A stretch of DNA of 64,000 bases from Phoenix dactylifera (taxonomy: Eukaryota; Streptophyta; Magnoliopsida; Arecales; Arecaceae): the NCBI RefSeq assembly GCF_009389715.1, contig NC_052392.1, positions 29,710,592 to 29,774,591 of the forward strand, given 5' to 3'. Of the stretch, positions 33,622 to 44,765 are shown one piece after another. Both the position numbers and the translations under genes were made by a program. Each line of letters begins with the position of its first letter. Within the stretch, counting starts at the first letter, position 1. The notes below the pieces were generated by a model. It searched no databases. It saw nothing but the letters and a program-made list of their open reading frames with translations, and was not told the DNA's origin.

Positions 33622-34072
33622 GAGTTTTTTTTTTGGTATGAATATCTTCTTAGATATTGAATTTTGCATGAATACCCTCATAAAATTAATATTTATATGT
33701 ATACCCTCGTAAAACAATTGTTTTGCTATTTTACCCTTTTTTTTCTTGTTTTACATATGTATCTACACTATCTAATGCTTTTAAAAAATTAATAGTTTCA
33801 AATTAAAATGACTAAAATATTTTTAATGGGTAGATGTGCAAAAAGCAATATTTATAAGGCGATCGCAATGGAAGACAAAAAAGTAATTTCAAAATTTTAT
33901 TTTATTTTTAATTAAAATATATATGACTTTTATTAACGGTATTAGAAGAACCATTATATTAGGGACATTTATGCAAAAATAGTATTTTATGAGGGTACAT
34001 AAATAAATATAAATTTTAAGAGGGTATTCATACAAATTTGATTTTTTAGAAGGGTATTCATGCGATAAACCC
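33622..34072. mobile_element. Mutator-like MITE with long inverted repeats
   Basis: A 451-bp AT-rich element. The left arm (GTATGAATATCTTCT, GCATGAATACCCTCATAAA, ATATGTATACCCTCGTAAA) is repeated inverted in the right arm (TTTATGAGGGTACATAAA, GAGGGTATTCATACAAA, GAAGGGTATTCATGCGATAA), about 100 bp on each side. It is flanked by a 9-bp direct repeat TTTTTATAT (33613-33621 and 34073-34081), a length typical of Mutator-like elements; the low complexity of that 9-mer calls for caution. A partial relative is at 34205-34350. Confidence 0.65.
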
Positions 34073-34204
34073 TTTTTATATAAAACTACATTTGTTTTTT
34101 GCTTGCTAATGCATAAGATTAGAAAATAAATGTAAATAGTTATTGAAATCAGGGGATATATATATAAAAAGAAAATCTTCCAATCATCAGGAATTGCACA
34201 TAAA

Positions 34205-34350
34205 TAGGCTGTTATCTAGGGGTAGACTTCAATTCAAATTTATGTAAATATTTTCTTAAATTTTATATTTATAGAAATAAATATAATTTAATAGGGTATT
34301 TATGCAAATTTAAATTTTTAGAAGAATATTTCTGCAACAAATTTTTTTTT
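34205..34350. repeat. Fragment related to the MITE at 33622-34072
   Basis: The phrases AATAGGGTATTTATGCAAA and TTAGAAGAATATTTCTGC resemble the right arm of the neighbouring MITE. It looks like a single-armed, decayed copy. Confidence 0.4.
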
Positions 34351-34641
34351 TTCCCTGGGAGATTAGAAGAAGGTCGCATCAAGAAGGAAACCCATTCCAA
34401 GGCTATATCCTTGTGTCCATAACCAAGATTAGATTCAGGTACCGAGCTAATTGAGGGCTTAGAGGTGGGAATTGGTTCGTTCCCCTTGGTTGTGGGTTTG
34501 GTTGGGTTAGGGGTCACGAGGCAAGGGGTCCCAAATTTGGCCAAAGCGGACCTACCGCCGCCGGATATCGCCAAGAAAGCGTGGCGAGTGACGTGCGGCG
34601 CCAGAGACCCGACGCCACCGCTTGGATTCCCCAACCTTCTC

Positions 34642-34651
34642 CTATTTAAAG
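34642..34651 (+). promoter_or_regulatory. TATA box of the SAMDC gene
   Basis: CTATTTAAAG lies in a GC-richer promoter, followed by a pyrimidine-rich leader (CCGCCTCCGCCGCCTTTTCC). Transcription probably starts about 30 bp downstream. The first non-coding exon ends at 34819 at a consensus donor, GTGAGT. Confidence 0.65.
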
Positions 34652-34819
34652 CCGCCTCCGCCGCCTTTTCCTCTCCGTATCCGTTCCCCATCGCGCTCGC
34701 CTCCATCCATCCAGCTCTAGGGTTAGGGTTTCCCAATTCTGATCGCAGAAGAGAAGAAGGTTCGGTCTCTTGGAGAGTTTCTTCGCCGCCTTAGCGAGAC
34801 AGCCCTTTTCCTCTGTCGC

Positions 34820-36585
34820 GTGAGTTCTCCTCTCAATCCATCTCTTCTCCTTAATCTCTCGTTTTACTATTTTTCCGCCCGTTTTTTGTATGATGGAATC
34901 TGTTAGATATTATGATCTCAGATTCCTTTTCATTGTTGGTTTCTCCTTTCCCTTTTTAGTTGTTTCAGTACAACGATTTTGGAATTTAAAATTAGTTCAA
35001 GAATGTTATATTCTCCTTGCTCTAATTTTTGGTGCAGAGGTTTTATAGATAAAATAATGGATGCATAATCTAAGTTTTGTGTAAGATGAACGAAGAAAAA
35101 GAATTATCAATCTTTTAAGTAAAACATCATGGGTATTCTATCAATCAAATCTTATATTTATTTACATGGAAAGGAGAAGAATCTAGTCTATACACGATGT
35201 TCGCGTAAATGCTTTTTCTTATTTTCTTAATGCAAAAGATTGTAGATTTGCAATTTTCCTATTTCTGTTTTTTTTTTTTTTTTGGGTATTTAGATTGCGT
35301 ATGATAGATCTTAACTGAAAACTTTGTTGTGATTATTTTATTCTCATTGCGACCCGTGTGTTCTCATGAAAACCAATCAATTAAAACTGTTTCTTCTATA
35401 ACTTCAATATTTAAGAAGGTTGGCATTGTGCTTGCTTCTTCACATAAAAGGTTTTTGCATTGGAGCAGAATTAAATCACCAAAAATTATGTATAAAAAAG
35501 TCCAAGATAAATGTAATTGTTATTTTTTTTCGTATTTTTCTTATCCAGCAGCATTGCACTACTTAATTAACACCCATTTTGTTCTTTTTTCATATCATAT
35601 ACTCAGATTACAACTTGTTATTTTGTGCTGTGTTAGTATAAGATCGTGAAGTTGGTAAGTTGGTATCTTTCTTCTTTTTAAATAAATTTATTCTTTTTCT
35701 CTTTATTTTATGTTTGAATTATATGATCAGGAAAATACTTGTGGGTTTTAAGATCATAGTTATAATCGAAATCTAGGATAAGGTGAACAAAGCAAAAAAG
35801 GGAAAACCTAACTAAAAACATACCAGTGTTTTATTCGTTAATTGAGTCTGAAAAATATATGAAGAGGAACAATTGAGTGTTCATTCATCCAGCAAGCCAG
35901 CCATCCATGTTCGTCCACATTCTAGCCTATGTAGATAATCGGAGAGATAAATAAATAAATAACAGGCATCTTTTCATGAAATTGAAGACATGTGCTTGCT
36001 ACCAGGGGCGGATGCATTGTTCTTTCCTTAATAAATCTCCAATAATGTTTTTTTTCATGGCTGTAATTTGTAAAGTTCTCGGCCTTGCTCTACATGAAAG
36101 GCAAAGGACCGAACTTATGGCTCTTTCATTTTGTAATTTGAGAAGAATTAGATTGGGAACCATTGTTCTTTTAACTTATTAATGGCAGAGAATTTGTTTA
36201 AACCCCCCATCCACAAAAAAGCACAACAGTTTCATTGATGCTATTGCCTTTCCCCTTTCTCTGCTTTCTATCCTCTCTATTTATGTAAGTTGTCGATTCA
36301 TCTGCTTTTCATGTGGTTTCATGGTTTAATTTTTTTGAGTTTGATGACATTATCTATTTTTTTACTTTTTTTCATTTTCAAAAAAAAAAAATATCATGCT
36401 ATATTTGAGGCTGATGAAATTCTAATGTTACCGGAGGCACTCATGTTTTTCCAATAAGCATATAGCTGTTTATATTAAATCTTAATATGCAGGACTCAGG
36501 ACTCAAGCTGTTCCTGATGCAGAAAATAGAAAAAAAAAGAAAGAACAATGCATTAATCTTTTTTTTTTAATTCTTTTTTCTTCAG
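34820..36585 (+). other. 5'-UTR intron of the SAMDC gene
   Basis: The donor is GTGAGTTCTCC at 34820; the acceptor TTTTTTCTTCAG ends at 36585, just before the exon with the upstream ORFs. The intron is about 1.77 kb and AT-rich. A leader intron is usual for plant SAMDC genes. A further small non-coding exon near 36490-36520 (GACTCAGGACTCAAGCTG...GATGCAG) cannot be excluded. Short open frames in the intron have no support. Confidence 0.6.
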
Positions 36586-36594
36586 GAAGTGTGA

Positions 36595-36603
36595 ATGCTT
36601 TAA
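36595..36603 (+). CDS. Tiny upstream ORF of SAMDC (Met-Leu-stop)
   Basis: ATGCTTTAA encodes two residues. Its stop codon shares its last base with the ATG of the next upstream ORF (TAATGG). This one-base overlap between tiny and small uORFs is a conserved hallmark of plant S-adenosylmethionine decarboxylase leaders. There, known work shows that the choice between the two depends on polyamine level. Here the arrangement is seen directly; the regulation is from family knowledge. Confidence 0.85.
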   Translation: ML

Positions 36604-36853
36604 TGGAGTCAAAAGGTGGCAAGAAGAAGTCCAGCAGTAGTTCCTTACAGTATGAAGTTCCCCTTGGCTATAGCATTGAGGAAGTTCGACCAAAGGGTGG
36701 AATAAAGAAGTTCCATTCTGCTGCTTACTCCAATGTAAGAAAATGGGAAAAAAAGGCTTTTGTATCTCTCTTTGTTTTCTTGATTACATGTTAAGGCTAA
36801 CTGATATTATATTCTCTTTTTATCTGTTACAGTGCACGAGGAAGCCATCTTGA
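36603..36853 (+). CDS. Small upstream ORF of SAMDC, 50-residue regulatory peptide (spliced)
   Basis: It starts at ATG 36603, which overlaps the tiny uORF stop by one base. Exon parts are 36603-36734 and 36833-36853 with a GT-AG intron of 98 bp; the join AAT|TGC is in phase 0. The peptide begins MESKGGKKKSSSSS, continues LQYEVPLGYSIEEVRP and KKFHSAAYSN, and ends CTRKPS, matching the near-invariant plant SAMDC uORF peptide. In plants this nascent peptide stalls ribosomes at high polyamine and represses the main ORF at 37038. All diagnostic residues are present, so this control is probably intact. Confidence 0.95.
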
Positions 36854-37037
36854 TAACCCTTCAGATGCGTTCTTCTGTAGAGTAGGATTAGGATTACCTT
36901 CAACATTGTTTTGAATTCTGCTTATAAGCCATTCTCTTTGGCAAGCTGCTTTCTAACAACCAAATCAGCCTCTCAATCCCACCCCTTATCTTGTTCTGTG
37001 TTCTCCTTCCTTGGCTTTTGTTCCCTTTCTCAGACTG

Positions 37038-38183
37038 ATGGCAGTCTTACCAGTGTATGACATGGGTTCTCCTCTAGCCTCACCAATCGGGTTTGAGGGC
37101 TATGAGAAGCGTCTTGAGATCACCTTCTCTGAAGCACCTCTTTTTGTGGATCCACTTGGGCAGGGTCTGCGTGCCCTTACTCGTGCCCAGATTGACTCCA
37201 TTTTGGAACCAGCACAGTGCACCATTGTTGCGCAGCTCTCGAACAAGGATTTCGATTCCTATGTCCTCTCTGAATCGAGCCTGTTTGTGTACCCATACAA
37301 GATAATCCTCAAAACCTGTGGGACTACAAAGCTCCTTCTATCAATTCCAAGAATTCTTGAACTTGCTGAGGAGCTCTCTCTCACTGTTTTGTCTGCAAAG
37401 TACTCAAGAGGGACTTTTATCTCTCCAAGTGCTCAGCCTGCTCCCCATCGTAGTTTCTCAGAGGAGGTTGCAATACTTAATCAATTCTTTGGTGGCCTTG
37501 CATCTGGTGGGAATGCTTATGTGATAGGTGATCCGGCATCATCCAATGGGAATTGGCACATCTATTATGCTGCTGGAAAGCCTGAGCTGCCAATGGTTAC
37601 TCTTGAGATGTGCATGACTGGCTTAAACAGCAAGAAGGCTTCCATCTTCTACAAGAATTTGGTGGATGGTCACTCTTCAACAGCAAATGAGATGACTAAG
37701 CTCTCTGGCATTTCTGAGATTATCCCTGAGATGGAGATATGTGACTTTGAATTTGACCCTTGTGGCTACTCAATGAATGGGATTAATGGCCTTGCACTTT
37801 CAACAATTCATGTGACACCTGAGAATGGGTTTAGCTATGCTAGCTACGAAGCCATGGGGTTTAACCCTGACAGAGTGGTCTATGGGGACTTGATCAAGAG
37901 GGTTCTTCATTGCTTTGATCCCTCTGAGTTTTCTGTGGCAGTCACCATCTTTGGTGGACGTGGGCAAGCTGGCACTTGGGGAAAGATGGTTGATGTCAAT
38001 GGCTACACTTGCAAGGATCTGGTGGAGCAGGAGCTTGCTGGTGGTGGGCTGTTGATGTATCAGACCTTCTCTGCTTCCAAGCTGAAGGCAGTTTCACCAA
38101 GGTGTGTCCTACGTTGCTGGGATGGTCAGTATGGAGGAGGAGAAGGCTGGGAGAGATACCAGGTTGGGCTTTCGAGATTATAA
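37038..38183 (+). CDS. SAMDC: S-adenosylmethionine decarboxylase proenzyme
   Basis: It decarboxylates S-adenosylmethionine to provide the aminopropyl donor for spermidine and spermine synthesis (EC 4.1.1.50), in the cytosol. The single coding exon starts at ATG 37038 (MAVLPVYDMGSP) and gives 381 residues, close to the plant norm. Visible hallmarks: GFEGYEKRLEITF with the catalytic glutamates, the self-processing site YVLSESSLF (cleavage between Glu79 and Ser80; Ser80 becomes the pyruvoyl group), Cys94 in ILKTCGTTK, His258 in TIHVTPENGFSYASYE, and FGGRGQAGTWG. An intron-less main ORF behind two uORFs and a leader intron is the usual plant layout. The C-terminus (GEGWERYQVGLSRL) varies among plants and shows nothing alarming. 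Translation is likely polyamine-controlled through the uORFs at 36595-36853. Confidence 0.96.
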   Translation: MAVLPVYDMGSPLASPIGFEGYEKRLEITFSEAPLFVDPLGQGLRALTRAQIDSILEPAQCTIVAQLSNKDFDSYVLSESSLFVYPYKIILKTCGTTKLLLSIPRILELAEELSLTVLSAKYSRGTFISPSAQPAPHRSFSEEVAILNQFFGGLASGGNAYVIGDPASSNGNWHIYYAAGKPELPMVTLEMCMTGLNSKKASIFYKNLVDGHSSTANEMTKLSGISEIIPEMEICDFEFDPCGYSMNGINGLALSTIHVTPENGFSYASYEAMGFNPDRVVYGDLIKRVLHCFDPSEFSVAVTIFGGRGQAGTWGKMVDVNGYTCKDLVEQELAGGGLLMYQTFSASKLKAVSPRCVLRCWDGQYGGGEGWERYQVGLSRL

Positions 38184-38328
38184 TTTGTGATTCTGGTGGT
38201 GTTTGCTCTGTTTGGCTTAGAAGCAGCATACAAGCCAAGTCATTATTGCACATCCATCTACTTAGTATTGTGAATTTTAATTTGGTCTTTGTGTTGTGCC
38301 TGAACTATGATCTTCAGTCTGTAGGTAA

Positions 38329-38451
38329 AATAAAAGGCTTTGTGGCTTGATGTATGCCACAAGAGCCGTATAATGTGTCCTAGTGTTTCAGGTAAGTGTA
38401 GTGTCTTGTATGGTTTATGTTTGAACCTATAATTTAGTATTTTGGAATAAA
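38329..38451 (+). terminator. Poly(A) signals of SAMDC, in a duplicated 3' UTR segment
   Basis: AATAAA occurs at 38329-38334 and 38446-38451. Each is followed by AAAGGCTTTGTGGC or AAAAGCTTTGTGGC and a TGCCACAA phrase, so the signal region appears duplicated about 117 bp apart. Either could serve as the polyadenylation signal. Confidence 0.55.
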
Positions 38452-38885
38452 AAGCTTTGTGGCATGGTGTTTTCTGCCACAATAAGCAGATGAGATGGGT
38501 TGTTTGATGGGTTTTTATGACAGGTAGGGTTGCTGATGCTCTCCATTTACATAGATGAAACAAAGCGGTGATGTTATCATTTTTGTGGTTGGGCTGTGCG
38601 AATGATGGTGGGGTCTTGCTTGGCATGCAAGATTCTCTGGATACTCATTGTTATGTTAAGATTGTGGAGTTTTTCCCAAGTGGTGTTTGTCTAGCTTGAA
38701 TTGACTGATTCTCCTATTGAATAATTAATCCAGGAAGTCTTGATTTATACAATATTGAATACCTCAGTTAATCAATTAAAGACCCGAGAGATGATATTCT
38801 ATTGCCTGTTCATGGACCTATGTGGCGTTCAATTTTGTTAGTTTTATTCTGTTTCAATTTTATTCTGGTACATGCCTGTATTTAT

Positions 38886-39003
38886 CACGAGTATGAATCA
38901 CTGAAGCTTTGAATACTTTCTTTTGCTTCACTAGACTGATTAACATGAATCACTGAAGCTTTGAAATTGGAATACTTTCTTTTGCTTCACTAGACTGATT
39001 AAC
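38886..39003. repeat. ~60-bp tandem duplication
   Basis: The phrase ATGAATCACTGAAGCTTTGA, with ATACTTTCTTTTGCTTCACT and AGACTGATTAAC, occurs twice in succession, with a 5-base indel (AATTG) in the second copy. Confidence 0.85.
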
Positions 39004-39049
39004 CTGGTTGGATCTTGGAGAGTCTGGATCAATCCTTCTCTAAAACTGA

Positions 39050-41200
39050 ATGAGGAATTTGGATTTTGGGGCTTTTGTTAAACCAGCAACGGTAAAAAGT
39101 ATTTGACCCTTAAGAATGCAGTCTTGCTGGTCACAAGAAGAGAGATTTAAAGAAGGTGTTGATGGGAATATGGATAAAAGAACAGGAGTTCAATATAAAA
39201 TTGAGATGTATCAAAAAGTTTTTGAGAGAATGGAATTGAAGGAACCTTGACATGTGAATTGTAATTGCAAGGGAAAATGTTGTGAGGTTACTGGCGAAGA
39301 AAGTATTTCAGATTTAAACAAGGAGAGAGAAATGGAACTCCGGGCATTCCAGACACAGCTAACAGTTATTCGGATGAGAGATGAGAGCTTGCTAGCTCAA
39401 ATGGCAAAAAGATCACATTGTGTTATAGAAATGTTGATAGATAACCGCTCAAATGGCAAAAAGATCACATTGAGTTATAGAAATGTTGATAGAAGTTATT
39501 TTGAGTTTTACTATGCTTCTTCTGCAATGCAGTTACAGAAAAAAATCATTCTTGAAATTATTGATCAGCAGGAGAACAATGTAACAGGCCAAAAGCAGAT
39601 CAAGCAAGCTTTCTTTGAGAATCTCAAGAATTTTTAATCTATTGATGAGTATGAAATGAGACAAGAATTTGATCTACCAGCATTGCCAATACTAACATGA
39701 GAGCATAAAATGATATAGGGAGCTCAGCTTTCAGATCAGGAACTCAAAGATGCAGTTCCTCTCAACTAGATGATTTAAACCTGTTCAGTTCTGAATGGAA
39801 CACCTGCTGAACTATCTTTTGCTGGAATATCATTGGTGCATGTTGTTTGTGAAGCAATAAATTATAACTGTTTTCTTTGGTATCACTGCCAAGAGCATGG
39901 AATGCAATACTGATCACTCTCATACCGATGACAAGTAACCCAAAGGATAATTTTTTTTTGTAAGACTTCAGACCAAGTAGCCTTATTAACATATCCTTTT
40001 GAGATTATAATGACAACCCTGAGGCTGAAACGAGTTTTAGTTAGCACTATTATAAAAGAACAACTCAGTTTTTTTAATGAGATGATGTATTATGTATAAT
40101 GTTGCTGCTGCACAAGAAATTTTCCATACACAAGAATTAAAGAAAACATAAGCTTTTAATTCTAATTGTATTGAGATTCTAATAAGTTCAGGAAAATAAG
40201 CTTTCCATGCAGGATTCAATCAATTTAGGAATTTATACCCACCCACCCAACTGCTTCCTAGTTAATGATCAAATAAAGGGCATATTTCAAGAAAAAAGGG
40301 AGTTTGTCAAGGAGGCCTGTTACCATTGAACTTATTTATACTGGCTTAGAGAGTACTGCTTCAATTGCATAATGAGAATGCTGGCACAGACATGACATAA
40401 TGGTAATGAATATTTCTAAGATAGCTGTATATTTTTTATGTAGACTATTCTTTGATTAATGTGGAAGCTTCATTGTTGGAATGTCGCAGAGGAGAAAAAT
40501 ATAGTACAGATAAGCAAAGACCTGTGCATTTTGGAGTCAAATTTGGAATAGCCAATGGTTCAATTTTAATCTTCTCTTCATTACAAACTTAAAAAGTTGA
40601 TAAAGCATGCTCTTAGACAAAGAAATCTAAATTGGCTGCCGACTCGAATGGGAGTTCTAATATATGGAAGAACAGGGCTAAGGGATTTTTCCGACATCTT
40701 GAGATGCTTTAAGAGAAGCCTGCTTTATGAACGACATCATTTAGTTTGGAGCTGGGCAATAAGATTCTTTTGCAAGTAGCTCTTCAGTCTTTTCCCATAC
40801 ATATTATATCAGCCACAAGAATTTTTTTAGGTGTTATGACAAATATGAAGCAACACATGAGAAATCTTTGTGAAACAAGAAACAGAAACAAACAGCTCCC
40901 TTCATTGGTCGCCAAGAGTTTGTATTCCAAAATATCTGAAGAAGGTACCAAAGATTTGGGTAAACTACCAGAAGCTCTAGCAATGAAAAGAGTTGAAAGT
41001 TTTAACAGCTTGAAGTTGAGAATATTTGAACTAGAATTGCTGAAGCCTAGTATATATTGAGTATACTACTTCCGGTGCCCAAGGGAAACCTTCTCCAGGT
41101 TTTTCAGAAAGGCTCGACTGATCCGCCAAAAGAAAGAGAAAGTCTTACCCCAGAAAGGAATAAACTTGCAGGCTGGAGAAAGAATAGCTTCAGAGTTCTG
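39050..41200 (+). pseudogene. Eroded LINE ORF2 (reverse transcriptase) remains
   Basis: No long frame survives, but translated fragments in shifting frames follow plant L1 ORF2 order: a linker-like segment at 39254-39637 (ELRAFQTQL...YYASSAMQLQKKI...QIKQAFFENL); NAILITLIPMTSNPKD then DFRPSSLINIS near 39900-39990 (compare FITLIPK...DFRPISLI); KGVCQGGLLPLNLFILA near 40296-40345 (compare GLRQGCPLSPYLFIL); and an LQSFPIHIISATRIFL piece near 40785-40830. It also holds a local duplication (TCAAATGGCAAAAAGATCAC twice, 39398-39485). Old, multiply frameshifted copy; exact borders unknown. Confidence 0.6.
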
Positions 41201-42149
41201 AAGTTGTTGAAAAATTCCAGATAGTTATTTCCTTTTTACTCAAATAAAACTATTTTATTAAAATAATTGAATTATTTTATTTGTAGTTGCTTATCTTCGT
41301 TCCTCTCCTTCTGCCCTTAACTAGTTTCTTGTATGTTTTTTTTATTTTTATTTTTATTTATTTTGGTACGAAAGGGGTAAGATCCTGTTACAGTCATACG
41401 AGATTTAGCATCAGCCAAAACAAAGATACAAAAGATTTGCAGGGCAGTTTAATGTCCAATAAATTAGAAAATTCCAGTACTCTAGTTATGGTGGAGGAGA
41501 AGAACACCAAAAGGATTATCCTTGGCCAACGCCAGAAGATGAGAAGAAGAGTTACATAACCACTAGGCTGGTTGCTCGTGTAACTAGCTTTGCTTGTTCA
41601 ATTCAAGTATACAGCCGTGCTGAAATTATTCATGCCACCTTTGGCTTATCCAAGAGTTGGAGTCTCGGGTGAAAAAAAGAAAAAAAAAAATGTATAATAA
41701 TACTATTAAGATTCGTCATTTCGAAACTGAATTCTGTACCAATATCATTCTTTTGGTACATTTGATACGATATCTATTTCAGCATACTGACTATCGATAC
41801 ATTCTTTATATCGTATATCGATTTGTTATCGATATGGTACAGTATGATTGGATACCTATCGATATTTTGATTGGTCTCCGTTAGGACGGAAAATATTGGG
41901 GCAAATATCATGTGAGCTTGAGAACCATGTTGTCAACCGTGCATTGCACGATCTTAGCTTCTTTTAAACAAGTTTCTTAAAAAAAATTAATTTAACAAGT
42001 CACAACACACTCACAAGTCAAATAAAGTCCTCTATTCACGTGCTATGCACATGCTAAGTCACTAAATACGTGCCTCTTGCTCTCCTGATACATTCCTGCT
42101 CTCCAAAACTATTCTCCTTTCTTCAGCGAGAGAAGCCATCAGGTAAAAA
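41201..42149. other. Intergenic and GER upstream region
   Basis: No gene. A TATCGATA/GGTACA-rich patch at about 41697-41875 could be a distant relative of the GGTACCG MITEs, without readable ends. The last ~150 bp should contain the GER promoter and 5' UTR, including a CT-rich leader; no clear TATA box was identified. Confidence 0.35.
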
Positions 42150-43265
42150 ATGGGAAGCCTCGACGCAGGTAACTCTCTCTCTCTCTCGCTTTCTCTCCAT
42201 AATCTATTCGAATTCTTGATTTCCATTATTTCGCCCCTTTAACCCTAACTCCAGCCCCATTCTAATGTATTCTCCTTAGATACCACCACCACCACCACCA
42301 CTGTGGGCTCCTTCCACTCGGACAAGTCCGCCAAGGTGTTCGTCGCCGGCCACCGTGGGCTCGTCGGCTCCGCCGTCCACCGGAAGCTGGAATCCCTGGG
42401 CTTCACCAACCTCCTCCTCCGCACCCACGCGGAGCTGGACCTCACCCGCCAGTTCGCTATCGAGTCCTTCTTCGCCGCCGAGCAGCCCCGCTACGTGATC
42501 CTCGCCGCCGCCAAGGTCGGTGGCATCCACGCCAACTCCACTTTCCCCGCCGACTTCATCGCCGTCAACCTCCAGATCCAGACCAACGTCGTGGACGCCG
42601 CCCTCCGGTGCGGCTCTGTCCGCAAGCTCCTCTTCCTGGGCTCTTCCTGCATCTACCCCAAGCTCGCCCCCCAGCCCATCCCCGAGTCTGCCCTCCTCTC
42701 TGGCCCTCTCGAGCCCACCAACGAGTGGTACGCCGTCGCCAAGATCGCCGGCATCAAGATGTGCCAGGCCTACCGCCTCCAGCACCGCCTCGACGCCATC
42801 TCCGCTATGCCCACCAACCTCTACGGCCCCTTCGACAACTTCCACCCGGAGAACTCCCACGTCCTCCCCGCCCTCATCCGCCGCTTCCACGAGGCCAAGA
42901 TCTCCGGCGCCAAGGATGTCGTGGTCTGGGGCACTGGATCCCCTCTCAGGGAGTTCCTCCACGTCGACGATCTTGCTGATGCTGTCGTCTTCTTGATGGA
43001 CCGCTACTCGGGCCTGGAACACGTGAATGTCGGCAGCGGGAAGGAGGTGAGCATCAAAGAGCTGGCGGAGATGGTGAAGGAGGTGGTCGGGTTCCAAGGG
43101 GAGCTGGTCTGGGATGCCACGAAGCCGGATGGGACCCCGAGGAAGCTCATGGACAGCTCGAGGCTGGCAGGGATGGGGTGGGAGGCGAAGATCTCGCTCA
43201 AGGATGGGCTCGTCAATACCTACAAGTGGTATGTGGAGAACGTAGCAAAGCAGCAGCAGCAGTAA
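42150..43265 (+). CDS. GER: GDP-L-fucose synthase (GDP-4-keto-6-deoxymannose epimerase-reductase)
   Basis: It makes GDP-L-fucose from GDP-4-keto-6-deoxy-D-mannose (3,5-epimerisation, then NADPH reduction), feeding fucosylation of xyloglucan, pectins and glycoproteins; cytosolic. Two coding exons: 42150-42168 (MGSLDA) and 42280-43265, joined across a short 111-bp intron; 334 residues, like other plant GER proteins. An N-terminal run of seven Thr (ACC repeat) follows the splice. Short-chain dehydrogenase features: Rossmann GHRGLVGSA (residues 30-38), GSSCIYP (Ser128/Ser129 region), catalytic Tyr157-x3-Lys161 in [11 protein letters not shown], then [20 protein letters not shown] and [17 protein letters not shown]. 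The exon has very high GC at third positions, unlike its flanks, a common monocot gene pattern. A poly(A) signal AATAAA lies at 43459-43464. Long open frames on the opposite strand are GC artefacts. Confidence 0.95.
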
Positions 43266-43469
43266 TGATGTTCTGATCTTCCCTTGGTATCTTTTTCTCC
43301 TCTTCTTCCATTTGTGTTCTATCTGATGGTTTCCATTATATCATTGTTGTTGTTATTACATCAGTATGCTTTTGGGGAGACGACTACATTGAGATCAAAA
43401 TGTTATCTACATACAAAATCTTGGATGGATATGTAGTTACATTCTTGTTGATTTTACTAATAAAAGAGT

Positions 43470-44757
43470 ATCACTTTGCTCCGATAATGTTTTATGCGGA
43501 GCATTTGTTAGATTAAATCAAGGTGTCTTGTTGTAACTGATGAATTCAAAAAGAATTCACCTTTGAAGGAATTGCATATTTTGATATAAGATGCGGTATG
43601 GTGGAGTAGTGCTTTCTTAAATACAGAAATTATTACAGAAGAATAACAGTACCCTTTTGGGAGATAGTCCATGATTAGACTACTATTCACGGTTACAAAA
43701 CATCTTTATGCAGTGTATAATATGATTTAAGTAATTGTCTAATTCTCAATGTTAACAGCTGGTAGCACTCAACATTTTCCTTTGGGAAGGCAATGACACC
43801 AAAAAATTCTTGTGAATTTGCACGATAGTTGAAGATGAATGGACATTGTTTGACACCGAGTTCATATCTCTTTTGTTATTATCCTTCAAGAATGCTCTCA
43901 CTGTAAAAGATTATCTCGTATACTCTCACTGTGAAAGATTATCTCTTATATGAGAGAATATATATCACAATAATTCATGGATTTGAGTTTCTAATTAGTT
44001 TGCACACCATGCCTCTAGTTCAATTTGAGGTTTTCTAAGCTAGCGCTTTTCCTTACATTAGGATTAGAGGCTACATCGCAAGCATCTCTAAGATATTTTG
44101 AAGTACTCAAGCTACACCTATTTTAAGAACAATATCATTTATATTTAGAATCTACCTTCAAGCTCAAATCCATAGACCCTCCTAACTGTATCTTGTAAGT
44201 ACAGTGCTATTTGCAATAACTAACAATATGGCCGCAGCACCTAATCACCAATTTGTTTGTCGCTCAACTTTTTTCCTTTATAATCTCCCCAAGTCATTTT
44301 TTTGGCTACATCCTAAGTGCCTCTTTGAGCTAATTATCTCATATACATCACTCTTCTATCATTGCAAACTCATATACATAGTTAACTTGATAGTACTTGT
44401 GTACCTTAAACCCTTCAATTCCTTCTCAAAGGCCACCTCTCGTCTCTTGATGTAATGCAAAATCACTCAAGGAAAGAAATATTCTGATGAACACATGTTT
44501 TCCGTAATGCTAAATAGTTTTTATTGAGAAATTAATTGCAAAATATTCAAATCTATGCCATTTTTTTCTTTTTTTTCTTCCCTTACTTAACAGTATATCC
44601 AGAAACGATATGAACATATGCCATTTTTTTTGGTTTTAATTTTTGGATTTGTACTGTTTCTTGGGAGTACTTTGGGTGAAATACGTTCCTTATCAAAAGC
44701 ACTCTCTTCCGGCCTATATTTTTGCTTAAGCACAATCAAGTGTATATGAACTAGAAT
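43470..44757. other. Intergenic, no gene seen
   Basis: AT-rich. A short direct duplication (ACTCTCACTGTAAAAGATTA and its near copy) sits near 43895-43950. No other structure recognised. Confidence 0.4.
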
Positions 44758-44765
44758 CTTCAAAC

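Noticed and set aside
42276..43097. Long open frame (273 codons) antisense to GER
   Set aside because: It mirrors the GC-rich GER exon; the Val/Glu/Gly-rich translation has no domain, and the sense strand carries an unmistakable enzyme.
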